Assembly: GCF_016862915.1 (NCBI RefSeq)
Contig: NZ_BONW01000001.1
Coordinates: 124,001-188,000, forward strand
Length of the DNA stretch: 64,000 bases
Direction: 5' to 3'
From: Plantactinospora endophytica
GTDB lineage: Bacteria; Actinomycetota; Actinomycetes; Mycobacteriales; Micromonosporaceae
Positions within the stretch are counted from its first letter, which is position 1, and each line of letters begins with the position of its first letter. The notes under the pieces are model-generated. The model saw only the letters and a list, made by a program, of their open reading frames with translations. It had not been told where the DNA came from and did no database searches. A program made the translations under genes and the position numbers. Below are positions 50,984-59,172 of this stretch, one piece after another.

Positions 50984-53916
50984 GGCCGACCCTCCCCGCC
51001 CGGTGCGGCGTACGGCACGACCAGGCTGGCCTGGCCGGTGCGGCGGTCGTACAGCAGCGCCCGGCCGGGCCGGGGGCGCCACCGTACCGGCCGGCCCAGC
51101 AGCCCGGCCACCTCCGTCTCGGGTACGTCGAGCAGCACCAGCCCGTCCACGGTCGCCCCACCTGCGGCAACCGCCCCGGCACCGTCACCCGGCTCCGAAC
51201 TCCCGCCCGCTTCGGAACCGGCACCCCCATCGGGACCTGCGACCTCATCACCGACGACCGCTTCGGGACCTCTGACGTCTTCGGGACCTCTGACATGTTC
51301 GGCACCGGCGACGTCTTCAGGACCGGGGGCCTCCTCGGCACCAGGGGCTTTCTCGGGCTGCGGCGGCGCGGCTTCGGGTTGCGGCGGTGTGGCGAGCAAG
51401 GCGGCGAACGGAGCCGTCGCCCGCCACCAGCCGAGCAGGTGCACACCCCGCGCAGGCCCGTCGCGCAGCAGCGCCCGGATCCGGTCCGCCGACAGGTGTG
51501 CGCCGGCCACCAGCTCGTCAGCCGCGAACAGCACCAGATAGCCGGGTCCGGCCAGCTCCAGCGCCCCGGCCAGCCCGGCGGCGTCCACCCGGCCGACCCG
51601 ATGCCGCCGGGCCAACTCGGCGGTGAGCGCGTCGGCGGCCGGGTCCGCTGCCGGTGCGGCGACCATAAACTCGACGCTGCCGGCGGGATGCCGGGCGGCA
51701 AGCCCTCGGGCCGCACCGGCCAGTACGCCCGCGCCGGCCGGGTCCGCTCCGAGGACCGCGAGGTGTCGGCCCGGCGACCGGTCGAGCGGCAACTCCGCCG
51801 GCCGTGGCGGCACGTCGACCAGCAGTCCGACCGGTGCGCCGATCACCGCCGCCGGCCCGTCGGTCGCGTCCGTACGTGCTCCGCCGGCCGCTGCCGGACC
51901 CGCCGTCGGGGCGGCCACGGCCGGCTCGCGCCGAACGGTCGTGTCCGGCCCGGCACCCGGTGCGGGGACCGGCGGGGCCGGTGGGGTCAGGTAGCCGGTG
52001 AAGACGCCGGGGGCGGGCGTACCGGCGGGACGGTCCGCCCAGAGCCGGTGCCGCAGCCCGCTGAGCGCGCCCGGATCGGCGTGCGGATCGGGGAACCGGA
52101 CCGTCCGCTCGTGCCCCCGGGTCGCGCCTCGGGGCCCGCCCAGCCCACCGGCGGTGTTCACCACCGCCGTACCCAGGGGCAGGCCGGCGGCCGAGTCGTT
52201 CGTCGGCTCCAGCACGTCCGCACCGCCGGGTAGCGCCACCCGGACCGGGAACTGCCCGAGGAACGAGTCCCGCCGGGCGCGCAGCGCGGCCAGCACCGGT
52301 GTCGGCCGCCCGGTCAGGATCAGGTGTACGCCGGCCGAGCGGCCCCGCCGGGCCACCGACTCCAGTCGGGCCAGCGCCTCGGTGCCGATCTCGTCCTCGT
52401 CGGCCAGCAGCAGTGCGAACTCGTCCAGTACGCAGAGGATCCGGTGCGCCGGTCGGGCGCTCGCACCCCGCTGGGCGGGTACCCGGGTCTCCGGCGCGGT
52501 CCGGCGGTCCAGTTCGGCGTCGAGTTCGCGGAGCACCGCGAGGCCGTACTCCCGGTCGGCCTGCACCCCGACGGCCCGGACGTGCGGCAGCCACGGCCCG
52601 CCCGGCGCCGTACCGTCGGACCCGTCCGCCGGCTCCGGTACGAACTCGGTGAACGCCGTCCCGTCCGCGAAGTCGACCAGGTAGAGCGCCAACTCGTCGG
52701 GGTGGTAGCGGGTGCAGAGCCCGTAGAGCACGTTGACCAGGAACGCACTCTTGCCGGCGGCGTCCCGGCCGCCGACCAGCCAGTGCGGGGTGCGTTCGTC
52801 GAAGCCGAGCGGTACCGTCCGCTCACCGTCGTGCCCGACCGGAGTGCTCAGCCCGTCGGCCGAGGACTCGGTCCAGAACCCGTCCGGCGATTCCGGCAGC
52901 AGGTCGTCGACGGTACGCCGGTAGTCGGCGTGGAACCGCGCGGCCAGGTCCCGGCAGACCCGGTCCAGCAGCGGTACCGGCGGGCACTCGTCGAGGAAGA
53001 CCGGCGAGTTGAGTCCGGTGCCCGGCAGGTGCGGCACCGGAGCGCTGAACGGGCCGCCGGGCGGATCGCCGACCAGCGCGTACGGGTTGCGCATCGCGAT
53101 CATCGTGGACCGGGCGAGCGGCGCCTGACTGGTCTCCGCCGTCAACGGTGGCGGTGGCCAGCCGGCGACGATCAGGTGCAGTCCCGCCTCGGGACCCTCC
53201 CGGGCCAGTGCACCGATCCGGGCCAGGTCGGCAGCCTCGGTCAGCTCCGGCAGCGAGCCGACCACCACCAGCAGGGTGCGGTCGTGCCGGTTGTAGCGGG
53301 CGGCGGCCGGGCGCGTGGGGCGTACCCACTGCTCGGCCTCGGCCAGCACGGCCCGCAGCCCGGTGCGGTCGGTGACCGGCGGCGGCATCAGGCCGGCGTC
53401 GGCGAGCGGCGCGAACGGCGCGAAGAGCTGGCCCTCGGCGGTCGCGTCGACGCCGCGCACCAGCAGCGAGCCGGCCGGGGCGGCGGCGAGCAGCCGGAGG
53501 AGTACGGAACGGAGCAGCCCGGCGACCCGGGGATCGCGGCTGTCCGCGTCGACGGTGAGGTGACCGGTGCCGAGCAGTGGCACCACCACCGGGAACCGGG
53601 CGTCGTCCAGCGGCTGGGCGGTGCCGATCCGGACGAAGGCCGGCTGGGCGGGCCCGCCGAGCGGGGCGTCCTCGGACTGGGCGTCCAGCGGTGCGCCGAG
53701 CCAACCGGGGGTGAGCAGGCTCGCCGCGGCACGCAGCCGTTCGGCGAGTTCGTGCTGTTCCCGCTGGTCGGCCGGGATCGGCCGGATCGCGTCCAGCGCG
53801 GTCGCCGCCGCGGCGGCGGTCGCGGCGGCCCGGCGGTGCAGCGCGGCGGCGGTGCCGGCGGCGGCCCGCCAGCGCAGCGTGGCGGCGTGCCCGGTCGGTC
53901 CCTTCCAGGTGTCCAC
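50980..53916 (-). CDS. FtsK/SpoIIIE-like ATPase, candidate coupling protein
   Basis: 978 residues from GTG 53916 (GAGGGAG upstream; an in-frame extension to 54090 lacks one). N-terminal Ala-rich helix, a first degenerate ATPase-like part (about 80-330), then an FtsK domain with P-loop GGRDAAGKSAF near 380 and Walker B ILCVLDEFALLL near 495, and a degenerate third part. The C-terminal region carries a Pro/Glu repeat linker. No membrane helix is evident. The layout recalls EccC or T4SS coupling ATPases without the anchor. Location beside the T4SS-like operon makes a VirD4/TcpA-like role plausible; an EccC-like role is the alternative. Confidence 0.82.
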   Translation of the reverse strand: MDTWKGPTGHAATLRWRAAAGTAAALHRRAAATAAAAATALDAIRPIPADQREQHELAERLRAAASLLTPGWLGAPLDAQSEDAPLGGPAQPAFVRIGTAQPLDDARFPVVVPLLGTGHLTVDADSRDPRVAGLLRSVLLRLLAAAPAGSLLVRGVDATAEGQLFAPFAPLADAGLMPPPVTDRTGLRAVLAEAEQWVRPTRPAAARYNRHDRTLLVVVGSLPELTEAADLARIGALAREGPEAGLHLIVAGWPPPPLTAETSQAPLARSTMIAMRNPYALVGDPPGGPFSAPVPHLPGTGLNSPVFLDECPPVPLLDRVCRDLAARFHADYRRTVDDLLPESPDGFWTESSADGLSTPVGHDGERTVPLGFDERTPHWLVGGRDAAGKSAFLVNVLYGLCTRYHPDELALYLVDFADGTAFTEFVPEPADGSDGTAPGGPWLPHVRAVGVQADREYGLAVLRELDAELDRRTAPETRVPAQRGASARPAHRILCVLDEFALLLADEDEIGTEALARLESVARRGRSAGVHLILTGRPTPVLAALRARRDSFLGQFPVRVALPGGADVLEPTNDSAAGLPLGTAVVNTAGGLGGPRGATRGHERTVRFPDPHADPGALSGLRHRLWADRPAGTPAPGVFTGYLTPPAPPVPAPGAGPDTTVRREPAVAAPTAGPAAAGGARTDATDGPAAVIGAPVGLLVDVPPRPAELPLDRSPGRHLAVLGADPAGAGVLAGAARGLAARHPAGSVEFMVAAPAADPAADALTAELARRHRVGRVDAAGLAGALELAGPGYLVLFAADELVAGAHLSADRIRALLRDGPARGVHLLGWWRATAPFAALLATPPQPEAAPPQPEKAPGAEEAPGPEDVAGAEHVRGPEDVRGPEAVVGDEVAGPDGGAGSEAGGSSEPGDGAGAVAAGGATVDGLVLLDVPETEVAGLLGRPVRWRPRPGRALLYDRRTGQASLVVPYAAPGGEGRP
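51262..51351 (-). repeat. Five 18-bp in-frame units in FtsK-like gene
   Basis: Five units starting at 51262, 51280, 51298, 51316 and 51334, of the form ttcgggacctctgacgtc on the plus strand, encode a Pro/Glu-rich linker (RGPEDV copies). Further degenerate copies extend on both sides. Confidence 0.85.
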
Positions 53917-54179
53917 CGCACCAACTCCCTCGTTCTGGACTGAGACGGTATCCCAGCGCGGGGGCATCTTCGCGGACCTCCGGCGACGGCCGTGGCACAG
54001 ATAGCCGGGGTACCACCGGCACCATGCCGGCCGGGCCGCCCCGGGTGCACGGCCGACCGCTCCGAACCGCACAGCCGACCGATCCGGCATAGCGGATAGT
54101 TATCGGTTGCTCCCTTTTGGTTACCAAGCTGGAATTCACGCCCATTGGGTACGCGGCCCGCAACGGCTAGCCTCAGGGG
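53917..54179. promoter_or_regulatory. Divergent region with TTGGTTACCAA palindrome
   Basis: 263 bp between the FtsK-like gene and the 188-residue gene. It contains an 11-bp palindrome TTGGTTACCAA (54117-54127) and, for the plus-strand gene, TTGGGT (54145-54150) 17 bp before TAGCCT (54168-54173), which ends 6 nt before GTG 54180. Confidence 0.55.
54145..54173 (+). promoter_or_regulatory. Promoter TTGGGT-17-TAGCCT, leaderless start
   Basis: A -35/-10 pair at standard 17-bp spacing puts transcription start at about GTG 54180, so the 188-residue gene is probably leaderless. It is the clearest complete example in the window. Confidence 0.6.
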
Positions 54180-54746
54180 GTGGAATCAGTGCCTCCCCCG
54201 ACCGATTCCCAGGTGTCCCGGGTACCGTCCCAGCGGACCCCGCCCGGACAGGCCGACGCCCCGCCGGTCGCACCGCCACCGGCGCCGCGTCGACGGCGAG
54301 CGGGCCTGGTGCTGGCGGTGGTCGGCGGCGCACTGGCGCTGCTCTGCCTGGCCGGTGCCGCCGTCGCGTACGTCGCCTACGACCGGTTCACCGCACCCGA
54401 CCGGAGCGCCCCGGACGTCGTGGTCGACAACTACCTGCGAGCCTTCCTGGTCGACGAGAACGACGTACTCGCCGAGCAGTTCGAGTGCGCCGACAAGGCC
54501 GGGCTGGCGCCGCTGCGTACGCTCCGGAGCGACCTGACGGCCCGGGAGAAGCAGTTCCAGATCACCTTCGTGGTCAAGTGGGGGCCGCTGGGGGTACGCG
54601 CCCAGGGGGAGAGCGCCGAGGTCACGGTGGAACTGGTCATCTCGTACCTGGTGGACAACCTCTCGCAGACCGAGCACCAGCAGTGGCGATTCGGCACCGA
54701 GCAGGACGACGGCTGGCGGGTCTGCCAGGCCGCCCCGGTGAGCTAA
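54180..54746 (+). CDS. Membrane-anchored protein with NTF2-like C-terminal domain
   Basis: 188 residues from GTG 54180. A Pro-rich cytoplasmic tail (1-42), one membrane helix (about 43-66) and an extracytoplasmic domain of about 120 residues beginning VVDNYLRAFLVDENDVLAEQF and ending QQWRFGTEQDDGWRVCQ, the pattern of DUF4878/NTF2-like folds. It is the only plus-strand gene inside the ATPase/T4SS-like region and converges with the 209-residue gene. A structural role, perhaps like VirB8, is possible but unproven. Confidence 0.75.
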   Translation: MESVPPPTDSQVSRVPSQRTPPGQADAPPVAPPPAPRRRRAGLVLAVVGGALALLCLAGAAVAYVAYDRFTAPDRSAPDVVVDNYLRAFLVDENDVLAEQFECADKAGLAPLRTLRSDLTAREKQFQITFVVKWGPLGVRAQGESAEVTVELVISYLVDNLSQTEHQQWRFGTEQDDGWRVCQAAPVS

Positions 54747-54756
54747 CCCGACCCGG

Positions 54757-54798
54757 GCAGGCGTCACTCGATCCAGCGCAGGCGTCACTCGATCCAGA
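54757..54798. repeat. 21-bp tandem duplication at a gene end
   Basis: gcaggcgtcactcgatccag occurs twice in a row (54757-54777 and 54778-54798). The second copy contains the stop and the last residues of the 209-residue gene. The duplication therefore copied that gene's end into the 38-bp gap. Confidence 0.8.
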
Positions 54799-55414
54799 GC
54801 AGGTGTACCGGCACCTCCAGGGTGGTCGGCGGCCGGCCGCTCCACGCCCAGCGGTACCAGTCGAGTTCGGCGGTGACCCGTACGCAGATGTCACCGTCGG
54901 CGCTGTTGTAGACCTCGGTGACCGCCCGCAGGTCGCGCCGCTCCACCCCGTCGACGACCTGCACCACCCGGCGGCCGGCGACCGCGTCCGTTTCGACCAC
55001 CGGCACCGGGGTCCGGTGCGTCGGCGCGTCCAGCGACACCAGCCGGGAGATCACGTCCGGTCGGGCCGGCCGGGGGATCGGCGGGGTGGTGGCGTCCCAG
55101 ACCGAGATCTCGCCGAGCGTCTCCACCCAGACCCGTTCCGCCGGTACCAGCGGGGCGAAGACCTCGATCTGTTCGGCCTCCGCCCGGTACCACTCGTGCT
55201 CGGCGAGCACCGGCACGTAGCTGCGGCTGCCCTGCACCACCCGCTCGTCCGCCCGCAGGTCGGCCCGCCAGCCGAGCCCGGGCAGCCCGACCAGCACCCG
55301 CCGACCGCGCAGGTCCGTCCGGCCGGCTGCGGCGGCGATGACGATCGGTCGGGGCGGCGCCGGAGCCCAGTCGGGCTGGCCGGCGAACGGATCGGGCAGT
55401 GGATCGTGGCTCAC
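54785..55414 (-). CDS. 209-residue hypothetical protein, last gene of T4SS-like operon
   Basis: From GTG 55414, 16 bp after the peptidase gene. No signal peptide or membrane helix. The sequence is beta-rich (RRVLVGLPGLGWRADLRADERVVQG, AEQIEVFAPLVPAERVWVETLGEI, VTEVYNSADGDICVRVTAELDWYRWAWSG in pieces), so it is probably a cytoplasmic beta-structured protein. No family is recognised. Its operon position suggests an accessory, chaperone-like or effector role for the secretion apparatus. Confidence 0.65.
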   Translation of the reverse strand: MSHDPLPDPFAGQPDWAPAPPRPIVIAAAAGRTDLRGRRVLVGLPGLGWRADLRADERVVQGSRSYVPVLAEHEWYRAEAEQIEVFAPLVPAERVWVETLGEISVWDATTPPIPRPARPDVISRLVSLDAPTHRTPVPVVETDAVAGRRVVQVVDGVERRDLRAVTEVYNSADGDICVRVTAELDWYRWAWSGRPPTTLEVPVHLLWIE

Positions 55415-55430
55415 GCAGTGCTCCGCCGGC

Positions 55431-56564
55431 TCATCCGCCGTCCGTCAGCGGTGCGCCCCGGTCGCGCATGAACGGCACCGGGTCGACCGCGCCGTGCTTG
55501 CTCCGGTCGCCGCGCAGGTGCACCTCGAAGTGCAGGTGCGGCCCCGAGGAGTTGCCGCTCGACCCGACCCGCCCGATCACCTGCCCGGCCTCCACCATGT
55601 CGTTCTTCGAAACCATCGGTCTGCTGACCATATGGCAGTACCGGGTGATCACGTTGCCCGCGTGCAGAATGTCGACGAACCAGCCGCAGCCGCCCTTGCC
55701 CGGGAAGCCGTCCACGTCACAGCTCAACCGGCCCCGCCGGTCCGGGTCGCAGCGGGAGACCAGCACCCGGCCGGCCGCCGCCGATTTGATCTCGGTGGTG
55801 TACTTCGGTGCCCCGATGTCGACGCCGTTGTGCGAGGGTCGGGCGGCGGTGCGGAACCCGGAGCCGACCGAGCCGGGAATCGGCGCGGTCCAGCCGGAGG
55901 CGGCGATCTCCGCCCCGTCGGCGCAACCGAGGTCGAGGTCGGTACCGGCGGCCCGGGCGGCGCCACCGGTCAACGCGTTCACGATCTCGGTCGCCAGCGG
56001 CTCGTGCTTGGCGTACGCGTCCGGAAAGGCGCTGATCTGCACCGCCTGGGCGGCCCGGGTGAGGGAGCGCTTCTGCCAGTTCCGAATGGTCTTCAACTTC
56101 TCGTAGAACTTCCGGGCCGCGTACTCCGGGTTGCGGATCTGCTCCGGGGTGCCCCAGCCGGTGCTGGGCCGCTGCTGGAAGAGCCCGAGCGAGTCGTGGT
56201 CGTTGCGGTCGCCGAGGTGCCCGTGGTTGGTCAGGTTGGACTCCTGCATGGCGGTGGCGACCGCGATCACCCAGGCCCGGGGCGGCAGCTTCATCTCCCG
56301 GCCGACCTTGATGATGATCGCCGCGTTCCGCATCTGGCTCGCCTTGTACGGCCCGACCAGCGGCAACTCACCCTCGATCTTGATCGGGTCGCTGTTGCCG
56401 CAGCCGAAGGTGGTCGCCGCCAGGTTCTCCTCCTCGGAGGCGAACATGGTCACCAGGAACGCCCCGGTGCCCCCGACACAGCAGAGCAGCGCGAGTACGC
56501 CGGTCAGTGTCATCGCCAGCGCGACCCGGCGTACCGGCCGTCGGGCCGTACCGCGGTCGGTCAT
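55431..56564 (-). CDS. VirB1-like cell-wall hydrolase: lysozyme-like plus M23 peptidase
   Basis: 377 residues from ATG 56564. One membrane helix (about 15-38), then a lysozyme/SLT-like region (about 75-165) with AVATAMQESNLTNHGHLGD and SLGLFQQRPSTGWG where the Glu is the candidate catalytic residue. An M23/LytM endopeptidase domain follows (about 225-360) with zinc ligands in SHNGVDIG and GPHLHFEVH. Both walls of the peptidoglycan mesh could be cut. This bifunctional design is common in conjugation systems of Gram-positive bacteria (VirB1-like), where it opens the wall locally. It lies 24 bp after the VirB8-like gene. Confidence 0.9.
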   Translation of the reverse strand: MTDRGTARRPVRRVALAMTLTGVLALLCCVGGTGAFLVTMFASEEENLAATTFGCGNSDPIKIEGELPLVGPYKASQMRNAAIIIKVGREMKLPPRAWVIAVATAMQESNLTNHGHLGDRNDHDSLGLFQQRPSTGWGTPEQIRNPEYAARKFYEKLKTIRNWQKRSLTRAAQAVQISAFPDAYAKHEPLATEIVNALTGGAARAAGTDLDLGCADGAEIAASGWTAPIPGSVGSGFRTAARPSHNGVDIGAPKYTTEIKSAAAGRVLVSRCDPDRRGRLSCDVDGFPGKGGCGWFVDILHAGNVITRYCHMVSRPMVSKNDMVEAGQVIGRVGSSGNSSGPHLHFEVHLRGDRSKHGAVDPVPFMRDRGAPLTDGG

Positions 56565-56588
56565 CCCCCACCCACCTCCCCGCGCCGC

Positions 56589-57134
56589 TCAGCGCCGTTG
56601 CCAGTCCACCGTGTCGACCTGCCAGCGCCCCTCCGGAGCCACCAGCCCGAGCCGGAGTTCACCGGAGTCCACCGGTACGACCACCTCGACCAGGCTGTCG
56701 TTCTGCGGTACGACCCGTGGCTCGCCGGTGATCCGGTCGGCCGGCACGGTGACCGGGTCGACCCCGGTCAACTGCTCGGCCAGTTGCGCGGTGGCGAGCG
56801 GCCGGAGCCTGTCGTGCCACTCCCGCGCGGTCACGTCCTGGTGGTCGAGCCAGGCGGTGGTGAACGACCGGGCCACCGCCTCCGGCTCGGGCGCGCCGGG
56901 GCTGGTCCGGGGCGTCGGCTCCGCGGTCACGGTCAGCCCGTCGTCGCCGGCCTCCGGATCGGTGACGCTGATCGGGCCGGGCGTCCCGCCGATCAGGGTT
57001 GGCCCGCCGTCGCCACCTCCGGCGACCAGCCGGGCCGCGCCGATGATGCCGAGGATCACCACGGCCAGCCCGATCGCGATGCCGAGCCGGGACCGGAGGA
57101 TCCGGGTGAAGAGGAACTCGATCGCCCGCCGCAT
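56589..57134 (-). CDS. VirB8/TcpC-like membrane protein
   Basis: 181 residues from ATG 57134, 4 bp after the VirB6-like stop. A basic N-terminus and one membrane helix (about 19-38) are followed by a linker and a C-terminal NTF2-like domain (about 80-181): AVARSFTTAWLDHQ, WHDRLRPLATAQLAEQLTGV and LRLGLVAPEGRWQVDTVDWQ. Size, topology and operon position match VirB8-like assembly factors of Gram-positive type IV systems (TcpC family). The assignment rests on topology and context rather than sequence identity. Confidence 0.7.
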   Translation of the reverse strand: MRRAIEFLFTRILRSRLGIAIGLAVVILGIIGAARLVAGGGDGGPTLIGGTPGPISVTDPEAGDDGLTVTAEPTPRTSPGAPEPEAVARSFTTAWLDHQDVTAREWHDRLRPLATAQLAEQLTGVDPVTVPADRITGEPRVVPQNDSLVEVVVPVDSGELRLGLVAPEGRWQVDTVDWQRR

Positions 57135-57138
57135 CGCG

Positions 57139-59169
57139 TCACCTCGCCTCGGAGCGGATCCGTGGCGCGGGTGCCGGTGCCGGGTCCGGGGCGGGTGCCG
57201 AGTCGGGCCGGTAGATGACGTAGGACGGGTTCTCGACCGGTACGTCGGGCTCGGTCCACTCGGCCGGCCGGCGCCGGGACGACGGCCGACCACGGGCCGG
57301 CCGGGAACCACCACCGCCGCCGGCAGGGGCGTCCGCCGGGGGCGCGTCGGGCGGGTCGGTGCCCGGGGCGGTACCGGTCTCCGGGCGGCTGGCGGCACCG
57401 CTCTGCGCCGGGTCCTCGTGCCGGGCCTCCGGGCGTACGTTGGTCTGCTGGACCAGTACGTTGCGGTTCTTGACCCGGACGTCGCGTTCCTCGGACTCGC
57501 TCTCCAGCCGGGAGGCGGCCCGGACGTCCCGGAAGAACCGGCGGTGCCACGAGCCGGCCGAGCCGATCACCTCGGTGCTGTCCTTGCCGCCGAGCTGGGT
57601 GATCCGGCGGTACGGCCGCAGCAGCAGCCAGCCGACCACCCCGCAGAGCCAGACCAGCACCACCTGGAGCCAGCCGGGGATGGTGGGGGTGCTCATCACC
57701 AGGTCGACGGCGAAGAGGTAGATCGCCGCGCCGGTGCCGAAGATGGCGATGTTGAACACGGCGGCCACCACCGCGTTGCCCAGCCGGCGCAGACCGGCGC
57801 TGGCCGGGCGGAGCAGCCCGACCGTGCCGAGCACCGGGGCGGCGATCACCGCCCACCGGAAGAGCAGGAAGCCGAGCAGCACCAGCAGGGAGGCGGTCAG
57901 GTCGAACATCGCGAAGAGGATCGCGGCCAGGATGGCGATCAGTCCGGCACCGATCCGGTCCGAGTCACGGGCGCCGCGCAGGTATTCGTACGCCTCCGGG
58001 TCCTCCTGCTTGATCTGCTCGGCGACCTTCATCCACTGTTCCTGCTTCTCCTTCACCGTCGCCGGTCGGGTGGCCGGGTTGGCGGCGATCCGGGCCGCCT
58101 CCTCCCAGGTGAACGCCTTGGCGTCGTAGAGCGCCCGGCCGTACTTGCGGGCCGTCTCGCTGTCCGAGGAGCCGAGCGCGCCGCGCAGCCAGTTGCGGTA
58201 GAGCATCGTCTCGGTGGCGGTGTCGCCGGCCCGCAGCGCCGGTGGCCGGTTGTCCTTGCAGCCGGCCGGGTTGAGCGAGCCGCACCGGTCGGCCGGGATG
58301 CTCTTGTCCCGGGGGCCGACCGCCTCGTGCACCACGTTCAGCGTGGTCACCAGGGTGCCGTCGGCGACGTTCGCGGACCGGACCGGCCAGGCGGCGATCG
58401 CGGTCACCGCGACCATCACCAGTACCGCCCAGCCGGCGGTGGTCATCGCGTTGCTCATGTCGGACTGCCGGGAACGCCAGAGCAGGTAGACGCCGACGAC
58501 GCAGAGGGTGATGATGCCGAAGACGCTGAACACCCGCTCGTAGACGGCCTTGGTGGCCTGCTCGACCAGGGGATCGGCCCAGTCCCACATGGTGCGCGGA
58601 TCCCAGGCCCGCTCGCGCAGCGCGTTCGAGGCGCCGATGATCGCGGCGGCGATCCGGATCTCGCCGTCCGCGATCTTGTTGAACACCTTGCTGCCCGGGT
58701 CGATCACGTCCGAGGCGCAGCCACCGCTGTCGTCGTACGTCTCGTAGCTGTAGCCGGCGTTGCCGTACTCGGTGTACATGCCCTTCACGCCCGGCTGGCT
58801 GCTCGCCTCCGGGCGGGTGGCGAACCAGCCGCCGAGCCCCTGGTCCGGTGCGCTCGGCGTCGGTGCGTTCACACAGTCCCGGATGTTCTGGCCGACGTCG
58901 GCGAGCCGGTCGACACAGTCCCGGAAGTTCGCCTCCCACTCGGCGGTGGTGCAGAGCGCCGCCTTCGCCTGGGTCGGGACCGGCGCGGCCGACGCGGGCG
59001 CCGCGCCGCCCAGCACCGGCCAGACCAGCGTGGCGGTCGCGAGCACCCCGATCGCGAGCAGCAGGGCGGCGACGCGGGCGCCGCTCCTCGCCGTCGAACC
59101 CTCTTCAACCCGAACAGCGCGGCGCTGGCGGCCACGGCGGACGGCAACGGGAGGTCGAAGAAGGTTCAT
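57139..59169 (-). CDS. VirB6/TrbL-like polytopic membrane protein
   Basis: 676 residues from ATG 59169. A signal peptide or N-terminal helix (about 33-62), a Cys-containing extracytoplasmic segment (CTTAEWEANFRDCVDRLADVGQNIRDCV), then helices near 213-232, 244-263, 415-460 (two to three), 480-500 and 510-530, and a Pro-rich cytoplasmic tail of about 130 residues. This polytopic form with an extracytoplasmic loop matches VirB6/TrbL-type channel proteins. It follows the VirB4-like gene by 3 bp. Confidence 0.72.
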   Translation of the reverse strand: MNLLRPPVAVRRGRQRRAVRVEEGSTARSGARVAALLLAIGVLATATLVWPVLGGAAPASAAPVPTQAKAALCTTAEWEANFRDCVDRLADVGQNIRDCVNAPTPSAPDQGLGGWFATRPEASSQPGVKGMYTEYGNAGYSYETYDDSGGCASDVIDPGSKVFNKIADGEIRIAAAIIGASNALRERAWDPRTMWDWADPLVEQATKAVYERVFSVFGIITLCVVGVYLLWRSRQSDMSNAMTTAGWAVLVMVAVTAIAAWPVRSANVADGTLVTTLNVVHEAVGPRDKSIPADRCGSLNPAGCKDNRPPALRAGDTATETMLYRNWLRGALGSSDSETARKYGRALYDAKAFTWEEAARIAANPATRPATVKEKQEQWMKVAEQIKQEDPEAYEYLRGARDSDRIGAGLIAILAAILFAMFDLTASLLVLLGFLLFRWAVIAAPVLGTVGLLRPASAGLRRLGNAVVAAVFNIAIFGTGAAIYLFAVDLVMSTPTIPGWLQVVLVWLCGVVGWLLLRPYRRITQLGGKDSTEVIGSAGSWHRRFFRDVRAASRLESESEERDVRVKNRNVLVQQTNVRPEARHEDPAQSGAASRPETGTAPGTDPPDAPPADAPAGGGGGSRPARGRPSSRRRPAEWTEPDVPVENPSYVIYRPDSAPAPDPAPAPAPRIRSEAR

Positions 59170-59172
59170 CGG

